DNA from: CAYSRJ01 sp964521865 | GTDB lineage: Bacteria > Spirochaetota > B62-G9 > DRHN01 | Reading direction: 5' to 3' | Length of the DNA stretch: 64,000 nucleotides | Assembly: GCA_964521865.1 (NCBI GenBank) | Contig: CAZFTJ010000016.1 | Location: 41,872-105,871, forward strand | Part shown: positions 36,092 to 44,790 of the stretch, in pieces | How the letters are laid out: the number at the start of each line of letters is the position of its first letter | How positions within the stretch are numbered: position 1 is the stretch's first letter | The notes under the pieces: model-generated | What the model was told of the DNA's origin: nothing | Databases searched by the model: none | Seen by the model: the letters and a program-made list of their open reading frames with translations, nothing else | Translations under genes and position numbers: made by a program

Positions 36092-37075
36092 ATGAAGGTC
36101 GGAGCTCGGGATAAAAAAAAGATGATGTACTGGCTCGTTCTCGGGAGAAGGATAGAGGAAAAGATAACTGTGCTGTTCAAGGAGGGGCGGCTCAGGGGTC
36201 ATCATCATCCGGGAATAGGGATAGAGGGTATACATGTCGGAACGTGTTACGGGTTGAGCAGGGAGGACGACTATGTGGTGCCCTCCCATCGGGGGAAGCT
36301 GCCGGAGCTGATGATGGGAGTAGAGCTGCGTGATTTGATGGCGGGATATTACAACAGGCGCGAGGGACTCGGCGGCGGGCGCGTACCGACAGGATCGCAC
36401 ATGTACGGAGATATAAAGAAGCATGTAATACCGGGAACAGGGATTATAGGGTCTCTGATACCTGTGGCGACAGGCGCCGGACTGGGGCTGAAGCTGAAGC
36501 ATGAGAGGGGAGTTGTTGTTGCGTTTTTCGGGGACGGTGCAGCAAACAGGGGAGATTTTCATGAAGGTATTAATATGGCCGCGGCGTTCAGGCTTCCGGT
36601 CTTGTTTGTGCTGACCAACAATAAGTACTCGATATCCGTGCCGGTTGAAGAGGCGACCGGTATGGAGCGGCTGTCGACGCGCGCCGCAGGATACGGCATA
36701 CCGGGGAAAACATTGGACGGGTCGGATGTTCTCGGCATATACCGTGAAACTGAAAAGGCGATAAAACGGGCGCGAGAGGGGAAGGGGCCCACATTGCTCG
36801 AGTGTATGTGGCACCGGTGGACCGGGCATTCGATAAGTGATGCCGACATATACAGAACCGATGAAGAGAGGAAAGAGGGTGAGAAACACTGCCCGGTTGC
36901 GGCATTCAAAAAGCAGCTGCTTGCGGATGGCGTGCTGACGTCGAAGGAGTATGAGGATATAGAGAAGCGGGCTGCTGAAACGATCGAGGATGCAGTTCAA
37001 CACAGTGAAGAGGAGTGCACCGACCCGGACCCGGCCGATATACTCAGAGGCGTCTACGATGAAAAGGGGTCCTGA
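36092..37075 (+). CDS. 2-oxoacid dehydrogenase E1 alpha subunit
   Basis: A 328-residue TPP-dependent E1-alpha (PdhA/AcoA-like). Features: HHHPGIGIEGIHVGTCYGL, VPSHRGKLPELMMGVE, and the TPP motif GDGAANRGDFHEG ending at VLTNNKYSIS. ATG at 36092 has GGGAG just upstream; an ATG 16 codons earlier is not supported. It pairs with the E1-beta at 33732. Substrate could be pyruvate, acetoin or a branched-chain 2-oxoacid; the short E1-alpha and single-lipoyl E2 resemble acetoin-type complexes. Confidence 0.92.
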   Translation: MKVGARDKKKMMYWLVLGRRIEEKITVLFKEGRLRGHHHPGIGIEGIHVGTCYGLSREDDYVVPSHRGKLPELMMGVELRDLMAGYYNRREGLGGGRVPTGSHMYGDIKKHVIPGTGIIGSLIPVATGAGLGLKLKHERGVVVAFFGDGAANRGDFHEGINMAAAFRLPVLFVLTNNKYSISVPVEEATGMERLSTRAAGYGIPGKTLDGSDVLGIYRETEKAIKRAREGKGPTLLECMWHRWTGHSISDADIYRTDEERKEGEKHCPVAAFKKQLLADGVLTSKEYEDIEKRAAETIEDAVQHSEEECTDPDPADILRGVYDEKGS

Positions 37076-37100
37076 TGTAAAACCAGGAGAGGTTCAGGCT

Positions 37101-38660
37101 ATGAAAACCGAATATGTGCTCGCTCATGATCTCGGAACATCGGGAAACAAGGCGACGCTGTTCGATTCCGAGGGAAGACTCGTTGCAAGCAGCTTTACCG
37201 GATACGATACTGTGTACCCTCATCCGGGGTGGGCGGAGCAGAAGCAGGGCGACTGGTGGGATGCAGTAAAAGCATCGACAGTCGGTCTTTTAAAAGAGGT
37301 GCCGAATGCGTACAGCAGCATTGCAGCCATAAGTTTCAGCGGACATATGATGTGCTGCTCGCCCATAGACGAAGAAGGGTCCCCGCTCTGCAATGCAATC
37401 ATCTGGAGCGACCAGAGGGCGGATAAACAGCGGGACAGGCTGTCGCAGACAGTGGGCGATGAAACGGCGTACAGGGTTACAGGGACGGTTTTTGTTGCAA
37501 ACTATTTGGCCGCAAAAGTATTGTGGCTGCAGGACAACCGCCCGGACGTGTATAAAAAGGCCTATAAATTCCTCCAGCCCAAGGATTACATCGCATACCT
37601 CCTAACGGGGGAATTCGTTACCGACTACTCCGATGCATCCGGTACGAATCTGTTCGATATACAAAAAAAGGCGTGGAGCAGAGAAATAATTTCAAGCAGC
37701 GGGATCGATCCATCGAAGCTTCCGGAGGCGCTGCCCTCGACGCGGATTGCAGGGAAACTCATAAAATCGGCGGCTGAACAGCTCGGGCTTCCTGCCGGAA
37801 TACCGGTTGTAATCGGAGGAGGCGACGGTCCCTGTGCAACCGCCGGCGCCGGAGCTTCAAAGGCGGGTGATTGCTATACCATATACGGCACCTCGGCCTG
37901 GACGTCTGTAACAACCGACGCACCTCTGTATGATCCGTTGCAAAGGACGTTCATTTTGAATCACCTCGATGAAAATCTTTACATGGGTGTCGGTGCCATG
38001 CAGTCTGCAGGCGGGAGCTTCGAATGGCTGAACGGGTGGATCGGCAATACCGAGGGCTCGCTTGGAAAAAGCATAGGTTTGTCGCCCTATGATATTCTCT
38101 CACTGGAAGCGGAACAATCACAACCGGGGTCGAATGGGGTGCTGTTTCTCCCCTATTTGATGGGAGAGAGGAGCCCGTACTGGGACAGCGAGGTCAAGGG
38201 AGCTTTTCTCGGATTGACGCGCGTTGCGGGAAGACATCAAATCATCCGATCGGTTCTTGAAGGGGCGGTGTATCATCTAAAGATAATTCTCGATATATTG
38301 GAGGAGAACGGAAGCAGAGTCGATGAGGTTCGATTGATAGGCGGCGGCGGGAGGAACAGGTTTCTCAGAAAACTCATGGCCGATATCTGGGGGAAACCGG
38401 TTGTCGAAATGGAGTATATGGAGGAGGCAACCTCCCTCGGTGCCGCGATTGCCGGTTTTGTGGGCGTCGGGATTAAAAAGTGTATTGGCGAAGCCGAATC
38501 GATGATACGGAAAAAAAGTGTCGTGAATCCGGATGAGAAGAATACCGAGCGGTACGGAAAAATGTATGAAATTTTCAAAAAGTCCTACGTGGCACTAAAA
38601 CCTGTTCACCATAAACTTCATATACTTATGAACGAACTACGCCGAGCAAGGGAGGAATGA
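37101..38660 (+). CDS. FGGY family carbohydrate kinase (xylulokinase-like)
   Basis: A 519-residue sugar kinase of the FGGY fold, closest to xylulokinases. N-terminal ATP motif: YVLAHDLGTSGNKATLFD. Sugar-binding region: GWAEQKQGDWWDAV, SFSGHMMCCSPID and IIWSDQRAD. C-terminal: YLMGERSPYWD and RLIGGGGRNRFLRKLMADI. ATG at 37101 follows AGGAGAGG after the E1-alpha stop; the upstream frame is open but overlaps E1-alpha. The aldo/keto reductase gene begins four bases after its stop. It phosphorylates a ketose or polyol. Confidence 0.9.
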   Translation: MKTEYVLAHDLGTSGNKATLFDSEGRLVASSFTGYDTVYPHPGWAEQKQGDWWDAVKASTVGLLKEVPNAYSSIAAISFSGHMMCCSPIDEEGSPLCNAIIWSDQRADKQRDRLSQTVGDETAYRVTGTVFVANYLAAKVLWLQDNRPDVYKKAYKFLQPKDYIAYLLTGEFVTDYSDASGTNLFDIQKKAWSREIISSSGIDPSKLPEALPSTRIAGKLIKSAAEQLGLPAGIPVVIGGGDGPCATAGAGASKAGDCYTIYGTSAWTSVTTDAPLYDPLQRTFILNHLDENLYMGVGAMQSAGGSFEWLNGWIGNTEGSLGKSIGLSPYDILSLEAEQSQPGSNGVLFLPYLMGERSPYWDSEVKGAFLGLTRVAGRHQIIRSVLEGAVYHLKIILDILEENGSRVDEVRLIGGGGRNRFLRKLMADIWGKPVVEMEYMEEATSLGAAIAGFVGVGIKKCIGEAESMIRKKSVVNPDEKNTERYGKMYEIFKKSYVALKPVHHKLHILMNELRRAREE

Positions 38661-38664
38661 GAGC

Positions 38665-39609
38665 ATGAAAGCGAAAAAACTTGGATGGACGGACCTTGAG
38701 CTCACGCGTATCGGACTTGGAACATTTGCCATAGGAGGGCCCGACTGGCATGCAGGATGGGGCCCTCAGGATGACAACGATTCCATACAGACGATACGGC
38801 GCGCCGTCGAGCTGGGGATCAACTGGATAGATACCGCTCCGGTATACGGGCTTGGAAAGTCAGAGGAAATTGTACGCGAAGCCCTCACCGGCGCGAAGAA
38901 AAAACCGATTATTGCGACGAAATGCGGACTGGTCTGGGACGATAAAAGAAATGTCAGCCACAGGTTAAAGCGGGAGAGTGTGCTGAGGGAAGTGGATGCG
39001 AGTTTGAAAAGGCTCGGAGTCGAGGTTATCGACCTGTATCAAATACACTGGCCGAATCCGGATGAAGATCTGGAAGAGGCCTGGTCTGCGATGTCTGACG
39101 CTGTGAAAGCGGGGAAGGTACGCTATATTGGCGTGAGCAACTGCAATGTCGGGCAGCTTGAACGTCTCGGAGGTATTCACCCTATTGCCTCTCTTCAGCC
39201 ACCCTACAGTATGATACTTCGGGAGGTGGAGAAGGAAATTCTGCCGTACTGCGAAGCACATGACATAGGCGTTATTCCGTACAGCCCGATGCAGCGAGGC
39301 CTCCTGACAGGCAAATACACGCGGGAGAACATCGGGCAGCTCGACAAAAATGATCATCGACTGCGCGAGCCGTATTTTCAGGAGCCGGATCTGAGTGCAC
39401 ACCTCGCATTTATAGATCGGTTGCGGCCGATTGCCGGGAGGAACGGGAAGTCTCTTGCACAACTGGCTATAGCGTGGGTCCTTCGGAGGCCGGAGGTTAC
39501 TGCAGCGATTGTCGGCGCCCGGCGGCCCTCTCAAATTGAGGAAACTGTCGGTGCTGCCGACTGGGTGCTCGAACAGGAAGATATTCGTGAAATCGACTCT
39601 GCAAGATAG
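38665..39609 (+). CDS. Aldo/keto reductase
   Basis: A 314-residue (alpha/beta)8 NADPH-dependent reductase. Catalytic tetrad positions: Asp and Tyr in WIDTAPVYGLGKSEEIV, Lys in IIATKCGL, His in YQIHWPNPD. C-terminal NADP-binding segment: AIVGARRPSQIEE. GGGAGGAATGAGAGC precedes the ATG. It directly follows the FGGY kinase gene. It interconverts an aldehyde or ketose with an alcohol; substrate unknown. Confidence 0.9.
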   Translation: MKAKKLGWTDLELTRIGLGTFAIGGPDWHAGWGPQDDNDSIQTIRRAVELGINWIDTAPVYGLGKSEEIVREALTGAKKKPIIATKCGLVWDDKRNVSHRLKRESVLREVDASLKRLGVEVIDLYQIHWPNPDEDLEEAWSAMSDAVKAGKVRYIGVSNCNVGQLERLGGIHPIASLQPPYSMILREVEKEILPYCEAHDIGVIPYSPMQRGLLTGKYTRENIGQLDKNDHRLREPYFQEPDLSAHLAFIDRLRPIAGRNGKSLAQLAIAWVLRRPEVTAAIVGARRPSQIEETVGAADWVLEQEDIREIDSAR

Positions 39610-39728
39610 ATGTGAAGCCGACTGCAGAGTTTTCGAGTACGCCATGAGCGGTGAAGGCCTGAAAACGGTTGTCGAATTCGACAAAAACGACCTTTGTCCT
39701 GCGTGCATTCGCCGAAGGACTGTACACC

Positions 39729-40781
39729 ATGACCGAAAAACAAAGAATTAAAGCGTGTATAGAGCATAAAAAAACGGATAAAATCCCGTGGCAGATCGAC
39801 TGTACCAGCCGTACCGCGCTCAGAGTCATGAAAGACCGCAATCTACCTGAAAAATCATACCCTGTTCTCGGGAAGAATGTCCTCCGGTACAGTGCCCTCG
39901 ACGACTACTTCGGTAATCATATCTGCTATATACGGAGCACCGCGGTGGATGAAGCGAAAGAGGTTAAACCGGGTTTCTGGGAGGACGAGTGGCGCGTGGT
40001 TTGGGACAGACGGATCGATATGGACATCGGCACTCCGACGAACCGCCCCCTTGAAAAAGCGGATATCCGCGGATTTTCATTCCCCGATCCTGATCAAAAG
40101 ACGCGGTATCTGCACTTCGAACCACTGATCAAGGCAAACCCGGACAGATACGTTGTCGTTAAGCTGTCCAGGTGTCTTTTCGAGCGGGCGTGGTCTCTGA
40201 GGGGCATGACGCACCTCATGATGGATTTTATAGAAAATTCTTCCTTTGTGCACGAGCTTTTTGAAGTCATAACCGATTTCAATATGAGACTGCTCGAGCG
40301 TGTGCTACGGTATCCTGTAGACGCGGTACGATTCAGCGACGACTGGGGTGGACAGCTCGGGCTCCTCATGAGCCCGGATACGTGGAGAAGGTTCATCAAA
40401 CCCTGCCTGAAACGGATGTACGACCTCACGCACGATAACGGGTGTGCGGTATTTATCCATACCTGCGGCGATGTGAGCGCCGTCCTTGACGACCTTATCG
40501 AAATCCGGGTAGATGTGTTCAATCCCTTTCAGCCCGAAGCGATGGACATCGAGTCGATCATGGAAACGTACGCAGGAAGACTCGCGTTTCACGGAGGGCT
40601 GAGCATTCAGAAGACCCTTCCCTTCGGGAGCCCGTACGAGGTGAAGCTGGAGGTGCTGCACCGACTGGAGCTTGCAAGACGATACGGCGCATACATCATA
40701 GCTCCGTCGCATGACTTGCCGCCTGACATCCCAACGGAAAATATCCGAACGATGAGGGATGCACTCGTCGGTCAGGGATAG
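39729..40781 (+). CDS. Uroporphyrinogen decarboxylase-fold (UroD/MtaA-like) protein
   Basis: A 350-residue protein of the UroD/methyltransferase superfamily. It opens MTEKQRIKACIEHKKTDKIP, the typical start for this group. IHTCGDV (about residue 241) provides the His-x-Cys zinc-type motif of corrinoid methyltransferases such as MtaA. True UroD signatures in haem synthesis are not evident and the genomic setting is catabolic. Likely a demethylase, methyltransferase or orphan enzyme. ATG at 39729 with AAGGA upstream is preferred over an ATG 20 codons earlier. It is preceded by the aldo/keto reductase. Confidence 0.78.
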   Translation: MTEKQRIKACIEHKKTDKIPWQIDCTSRTALRVMKDRNLPEKSYPVLGKNVLRYSALDDYFGNHICYIRSTAVDEAKEVKPGFWEDEWRVVWDRRIDMDIGTPTNRPLEKADIRGFSFPDPDQKTRYLHFEPLIKANPDRYVVVKLSRCLFERAWSLRGMTHLMMDFIENSSFVHELFEVITDFNMRLLERVLRYPVDAVRFSDDWGGQLGLLMSPDTWRRFIKPCLKRMYDLTHDNGCAVFIHTCGDVSAVLDDLIEIRVDVFNPFQPEAMDIESIMETYAGRLAFHGGLSIQKTLPFGSPYEVKLEVLHRLELARRYGAYIIAPSHDLPPDIPTENIRTMRDALVGQG

Positions 40782-40839
40782 ACGGCTTTACAAAGAACGA
40801 TATCCGCATTGAAGAGGATATATCTAATGAGGAGGGACT

Positions 40840-41370
40840 GTGGCGATAAATGATCATGATAATGTAAAGGATGATGCCGTCAGAGTCATGAAGGAGTATT
40901 TCGGCGACGAACGGTATATAAACCACACGTTGAAGGTACTCGATCATGCGGAGAGGATCCTCCACGGGGAGAAGATCGAGGGGGGTTTTCTGATATCGGT
41001 AGTTACCCTGTCGTGTATTTACCACGATATAGGAATCCCGGAGTCGGTGAAAAAATATTCGTCGACGGGCGCCCGCTGCCAGGAGAAGGAAGGTCCGCCA
41101 GTGGCTCGCGAGCTGATGAAGAAGATCGGCGTGAGGCCTGATGTCCTTGAAAGGGTCTGTTTCATCGTCGGGGCCCACCACACGAAGGAGAAGGTGGACG
41201 GGATTGATTTTCAGATTGTCTGGGAGGCGGATTTCATCGTCAACATCGACGAAAAAAACATCGTGTTGAAAAAGGATGATATTCAGAATGCACTCGAAGA
41301 AAACACGCTTACCGCCACAGGAAGAGGCCTGGCTTCCGAGGTTGTGAAACGCATGTATTCATCCGAATGA
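40840..41370 (+). CDS. HD-domain phosphohydrolase
   Basis: A 176-residue HD protein. Metal-binding residues: H in INHTLKVLDHAERIL, HD in SCIYHDIGIPESVKK, then HH in IVGAHHTKE and D in EADFIVN. The GTG start has GAGGAGGGAC at close spacing. These single-domain proteins hydrolyse nucleotides or other phosphomonoesters; the substrate is not predictable. It is the last gene before a terminator-like hairpin. Confidence 0.82.
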   Translation: MAINDHDNVKDDAVRVMKEYFGDERYINHTLKVLDHAERILHGEKIEGGFLISVVTLSCIYHDIGIPESVKKYSSTGARCQEKEGPPVARELMKKIGVRPDVLERVCFIVGAHHTKEKVDGIDFQIVWEADFIVNIDEKNIVLKKDDIQNALEENTLTATGRGLASEVVKRMYSSE

Positions 41371-41429
41371 CGCACCGCCGGAAGATCGTCCTGATCATCG
41401 CCCTGCATGTTTCTCCTGTTCATGCATTG

Positions 41430-41453
41430 TACACGTTGTTCGTGTAATTTTTT
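41430..41453 (+). terminator. Weak intrinsic terminator
   Basis: TACACG-TTGTT-CGTGTA (41430-41446) followed by AATTTTTT. The stem is only six pairs but the T-run is good. It ends the plus-strand genes before the next promoter at 41455. Confidence 0.5.
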
Positions 41454-41454
41454 C

Positions 41455-41511
41455 TTGACAGGAGGGAAGAGCAGTGATACAAGTAAGGCTAGTTCTAATT
41501 TTGTACGTACA
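41455..41511 (+). promoter_or_regulatory. Promoter and TGTACGTACA operator
   Basis: TTGACA at 41455-41460 with TACAAG at 17-base spacing. The perfect palindrome TGTACGTACA (41502-41511) lies downstream, and its near copy TGTACGAACA (44740-44749) is before the GntR gene at 44791. The shared sites suggest one regulator for both promoters. Confidence 0.5.
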
Positions 41512-41581
41512 TTCTAACATACTGAAGTCATTATAATTAATTGTGCGCGAGTCTCTGTACTACGCGGAACAGGGGTCGCTC

Positions 41582-42514
41582 ATGTATAAGACAAAAATCG
41601 TGTATTTCGGGACCAGAGGACAGGAGCTGACGGGCTTTCACCTGGACAGTTTTGTGAAGCACGGTGCTCACTTTGTCGGATTCGTGGAGGCACCTCCCGG
41701 ATCCATGTCGACCACACATAAAGTGAAGGACTCCCATGACGGCATCGATGTTGTTGCCGCCCGTCTGAAGCTCCCTCTTTTATGCCCGGAAAGTCCGAAG
41801 GACCCTTCCTTCATTCGGGAGATCAGGAAGCTCGAACCTGATGTGATCATCGTCAACTGCTACCAGTTCTATCTGCCAAAAGAGCTGCTCGATATTCCCC
41901 CGCTGGGTACGATAAATTTTCATGCGTCTTTGCTGCCGCGGCACGCCGGTATGCACCCGAACTTCTGGGCCATCTGGTACGGAGACGGCGAAACAGGTAT
42001 GGTGGTTCACTATCTGGATGAAGGGATAGATACCGGTGATATTATATATGAGACGAGAGTACCGATTCTACCCGGCGACACCGTCAACGAGCTCTACCAT
42101 CGCATTTTCAAAACCAGCATGCCCCTTGTGAAACGCCTGCTCGACGATCTCGATGCCCGTGTCCTTCCGCGAAGGCCGCAGGATCCGACGAAATACTTCT
42201 ATAATTATGAAATCGAGGAGAAGGATTACGAGCTGGACTTCCGGCAGCCTGCCCGTGTTCTGTCGGGAAGAGTAATGATGGCTCCCGGTAAGTTCTTTTT
42301 CACATTGAACGGAGAAAAATATTTCGTAAAAGAGTGCTCGGTCATCGACGAGCATGTCAGCACGAGGAGATTTCGTACCGGAGTCCCGTTTGCCGTGAAC
42401 AACAGGCTGACGTTCGTCACACCAAGGCTGTTTCTACAGATAGACAAAGTCATCAAAGACGACAGAGAGTTTGATCTCATATCACTGATAAAATCCTCAA
42501 GGAGGGAATCATGA
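41582..42514 (+). CDS. Formyltransferase family protein
   Basis: A 310-residue formyltransferase (PF00551) with an Fmt-C-like tail. The catalytic triad region is intact: GTINFHASLLPRHAG (Asn and His) and GIDTGDII (Asp). ATG at 41582 with AGGGG upstream is chosen; a GTG 13 codons earlier is possible. It is not next to def or other translation genes; it is coupled by an ATGA overlap to the PEP-hydrolase-like gene. So it is unlikely to be the housekeeping methionyl-tRNA enzyme and probably acts on a small amino or sugar substrate with 10-formyl-THF, like ArnA or GART relatives. Confidence 0.82.
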   Translation: MYKTKIVYFGTRGQELTGFHLDSFVKHGAHFVGFVEAPPGSMSTTHKVKDSHDGIDVVAARLKLPLLCPESPKDPSFIREIRKLEPDVIIVNCYQFYLPKELLDIPPLGTINFHASLLPRHAGMHPNFWAIWYGDGETGMVVHYLDEGIDTGDIIYETRVPILPGDTVNELYHRIFKTSMPLVKRLLDDLDARVLPRRPQDPTKYFYNYEIEEKDYELDFRQPARVLSGRVMMAPGKFFFTLNGEKYFVKECSVIDEHVSTRRFRTGVPFAVNNRLTFVTPRLFLQIDKVIKDDREFDLISLIKSSRRES

Positions 42515-43368
42515 TTGTCAAAAGGCACACAAAAGAAGAGATGATGTCGAGGCTGCGTAATAAAATACGGAGCGGGAAACCTATATTCGCGGCTGCCTGC
42601 GGAACGGGGCTGGTTGCGAAGTGCCTCGAGAAAGCCGGGGCCGATTTGATTGTCACGTTTTCGGGAGCGGTCCTGAGAAACGACGGATGGGGCACGGCTG
42701 CCCAGTGGTTCCCCATCCTGGATTCCAACAAACAGGTTATGGACAACACCGAACATGACATCATGCCCGTGCTGAAAGGGGACGCGGGAGTCCTTGCCTG
42801 CGTCATGGCGAACGACCCTCTCCGGGACATCGTACTCGTGCTCGATCACCTGAAAAAGATCGGAGTGATAGCGATTTCCCATGTCGGACCCTCCATAGGG
42901 TACTATGACAAGGGAAGCACCGTCTACAAGGCCCTCGTCCAGGCGGGCATCACCCTGGAGCACGAGATAGAGATGCTCAAGCTCGCCAGGGAGATGGGAT
43001 TCATCACATTCGGGATGCCGTTCGATCTCGAAGACGCCGAAAAGATCATGAACGGTGCGCTGCCGGATGCATTTTGCTTTCATGCAGGCACCACCAAGGG
43101 CGGTCTTGCGGGTTTCGATACCCCTTACACTATCGAGGAAACATCCCGAAGGACCGAAGAGGCGAACCGGATCGCCCTGAAAATTAAACCCGATGTGCTC
43201 CTCCTCGCCCATGGGGCTGCACTCGAAACACCGGAGGAGGGGCAATACATTCTGGATCACACATCCTGCCACGGAGTGTGGACCGGTTCCGCGACCGAAC
43301 GTATACCCATCGAGCGAGCTATACTCGATACGGCCGGGAAATTCGCACGCCTGACACTTAAAAAATAG
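42511..43368 (+). CDS. PEP hydrolase-like TIM-barrel protein
   Basis: A 285-residue protein of the PF09370 family (phosphoenolpyruvate hydrolase-like; a phosphoenolpyruvate mutase/isocitrate lyase fold). Visible features: FAAACGTGLVAKCLEKAGAD, ISHVGPSIGYYD and FHAGTTKGGLAGFDT. It overlaps the formyltransferase stop by 4 bases and precedes the Tm-1-like gene by 18 bases. In fungi and plants the two are fused (Tm-1 protein); in bacteria they are usually adjacent, as here. The physiological reaction is unknown. Confidence 0.85.
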   Translation: MIVKRHTKEEMMSRLRNKIRSGKPIFAAACGTGLVAKCLEKAGADLIVTFSGAVLRNDGWGTAAQWFPILDSNKQVMDNTEHDIMPVLKGDAGVLACVMANDPLRDIVLVLDHLKKIGVIAISHVGPSIGYYDKGSTVYKALVQAGITLEHEIEMLKLAREMGFITFGMPFDLEDAEKIMNGALPDAFCFHAGTTKGGLAGFDTPYTIEETSRRTEEANRIALKIKPDVLLLAHGAALETPEEGQYILDHTSCHGVWTGSATERIPIERAILDTAGKFARLTLKK

Positions 43369-43385
43369 GTAAAGGGAGGAATACT

Positions 43386-44621
43386 ATGAAAAAGATAATC
43401 GCCATTCTGGCGACCCTTGATACCAAGGGGCCGGAAGGTCAATACCTCAGGGAGCAGGTGGAAACCTTCGGCGATAAGGCGCTCCTGATCGACACGGGAG
43501 TCGTCGGAAAACCATCCGTCAAGGCGGACATCACCCGTGAAGAGGTTGCGAGGGAGGGTGGAACCCCGCTTTCCGAGCTCCTGAAGGATCCGACGCAGGA
43601 CAAGGCTCATCCGGTGATGACCGCCGGAGCCACTTCCATCGTCAGGAAACTTCTGGAACAGGATAAGCTGCACGGGATTATCGGTATGGGAGGCACTCAA
43701 GGTACGTCTCTGTGTACGCGTGTCATGCAAACGCTCCCCTACGGGCTTCCGAAAGTGATGGTTTCCACGATGGCGTCGGGGAATGTCTCATCCTTCGTCG
43801 ATATAAAAGATATAACGATGATGTTTTCTGTCGGAGATATTCTGGGTCTCAATCCGGTCATGTGTAAGATTCTTGCGAATGCCGCGGGTGCCGCATGCGG
43901 GATGGCTGCAGTCAAGGTGAAGATAGAAAGCAGAACCGGCGACAAGCCGCTGATCGGAATGACAAACATCGGGCTTGCAACGAGAGGAACGATAAAGGCA
44001 CTCGAGCTTTTCAAGAAAAAGGGGTACGATGTAATCGTGTTTCATGCGGTCGGATCCGGCGGGCGGGCGATGGAGCAGATGATGAAAGACGGAATCATCG
44101 GGGCCGTGCTCGACTATGCCCTCGTCGAGATACCCAACGAAATCTACGGCGGACTGAACGCAGGTGGCCCCGACCGTCTGAAAACTGCGGGTCAGCTGGG
44201 CATCCCTCAGGTGATCTGTCCTGCAGGGGTGGAGCATATAGGGCTCATTCTCAGCAAACCCCACGAGGGGCCGAAGGAGCATCTTCACAGGAAGTACTAT
44301 TTCCACAGCCCGATCATCTTCGTTTACCGCCTTACGAAAGATGAAATGCTTGTCACAGCCAGGGAGGTCGCAAGCCGACTCCAGTATACGAAAGACGACG
44401 CCGTTTTCATGATACCCAAAAAAGGCTTCGACAGGTCGTGCTATGAGGGCGCTCCGCTGTACGATCCCGAGGGCGACGAGGCATTCATAGCGTATTTAAA
44501 AGAACACCTTCCGAAAAATATCAGGATCGTGGAAATGGACAACAAGGTCGAAGATCCTGAATTCGTGGAAACGGCGGTGAATTATTTGATAGACCTGATC
44601 GAGAAGCGGAAGAAAAAGTAA
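43386..44621 (+). CDS. Tm-1-like ATP-binding (UPF0261) protein
   Basis: A 411-residue UPF0261 (PF06792) protein. It opens with IIAILATLDTKGPEGQYLRE, and continues with GMGGTQGTSLCTRVMQTLP and GNVSSFVDIKD. Its eukaryotic relative is the N-terminal half of tomato Tm-1, which binds a viral helicase; the bacterial role is unknown. AAAGGGAGGA lies before the ATG. It forms an operon with the formyltransferase and the PEP-hydrolase-like gene and ends 170 bases before a GntR regulator gene. Confidence 0.88.
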   Translation: MKKIIAILATLDTKGPEGQYLREQVETFGDKALLIDTGVVGKPSVKADITREEVAREGGTPLSELLKDPTQDKAHPVMTAGATSIVRKLLEQDKLHGIIGMGGTQGTSLCTRVMQTLPYGLPKVMVSTMASGNVSSFVDIKDITMMFSVGDILGLNPVMCKILANAAGAACGMAAVKVKIESRTGDKPLIGMTNIGLATRGTIKALELFKKKGYDVIVFHAVGSGGRAMEQMMKDGIIGAVLDYALVEIPNEIYGGLNAGGPDRLKTAGQLGIPQVICPAGVEHIGLILSKPHEGPKEHLHRKYYFHSPIIFVYRLTKDEMLVTAREVASRLQYTKDDAVFMIPKKGFDRSCYEGAPLYDPEGDEAFIAYLKEHLPKNIRIVEMDNKVEDPEFVETAVNYLIDLIEKRKKK

Positions 44622-44734
44622 AATAGTTTTTTCATCCGCATTTTTTTTGTTTCACGGCACTCTCCGAGAGGCCTAAAAATTTCTATTAAAAATATTCTTG
44701 ACTAACAGAGCTTTACTATTGTAAAAATAATAGG

Positions 44735-44754
44735 TAGTTTGTACGAACATACTA
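44735..44754 (+). promoter_or_regulatory. Candidate GntR autoregulatory operator
   Basis: TAGTTTGTACGAACATACTA is a gapped palindrome (TAGT-TGT-CG-ACA-ACTA) lying 36 bases before the GntR start. TTGACT at 44698-44703 is a possible -35. The core matches TGTACGTACA at 41502. Confidence 0.5.
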
Positions 44755-44790
44755 TCATTATAAAGTTATAGAGAAACTCGTACTATCCAA

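Noticed and set aside
39729..40781. hemE (uroporphyrinogen decarboxylase of haem synthesis)
   Set aside because: No haem genes nearby, and the HTCGD motif fits the methyltransferase branch better.
41582..42514. Housekeeping methionyl-tRNA formyltransferase (fmt)
   Set aside because: Catalytic motifs are shared by the whole superfamily; the operon partners are catabolic or unknown, and no def or translation genes are near.
42226..43272. 348-codon minus-strand ORF
   Set aside because: Crosses two coupled plus-strand genes and matches no recognisable family.
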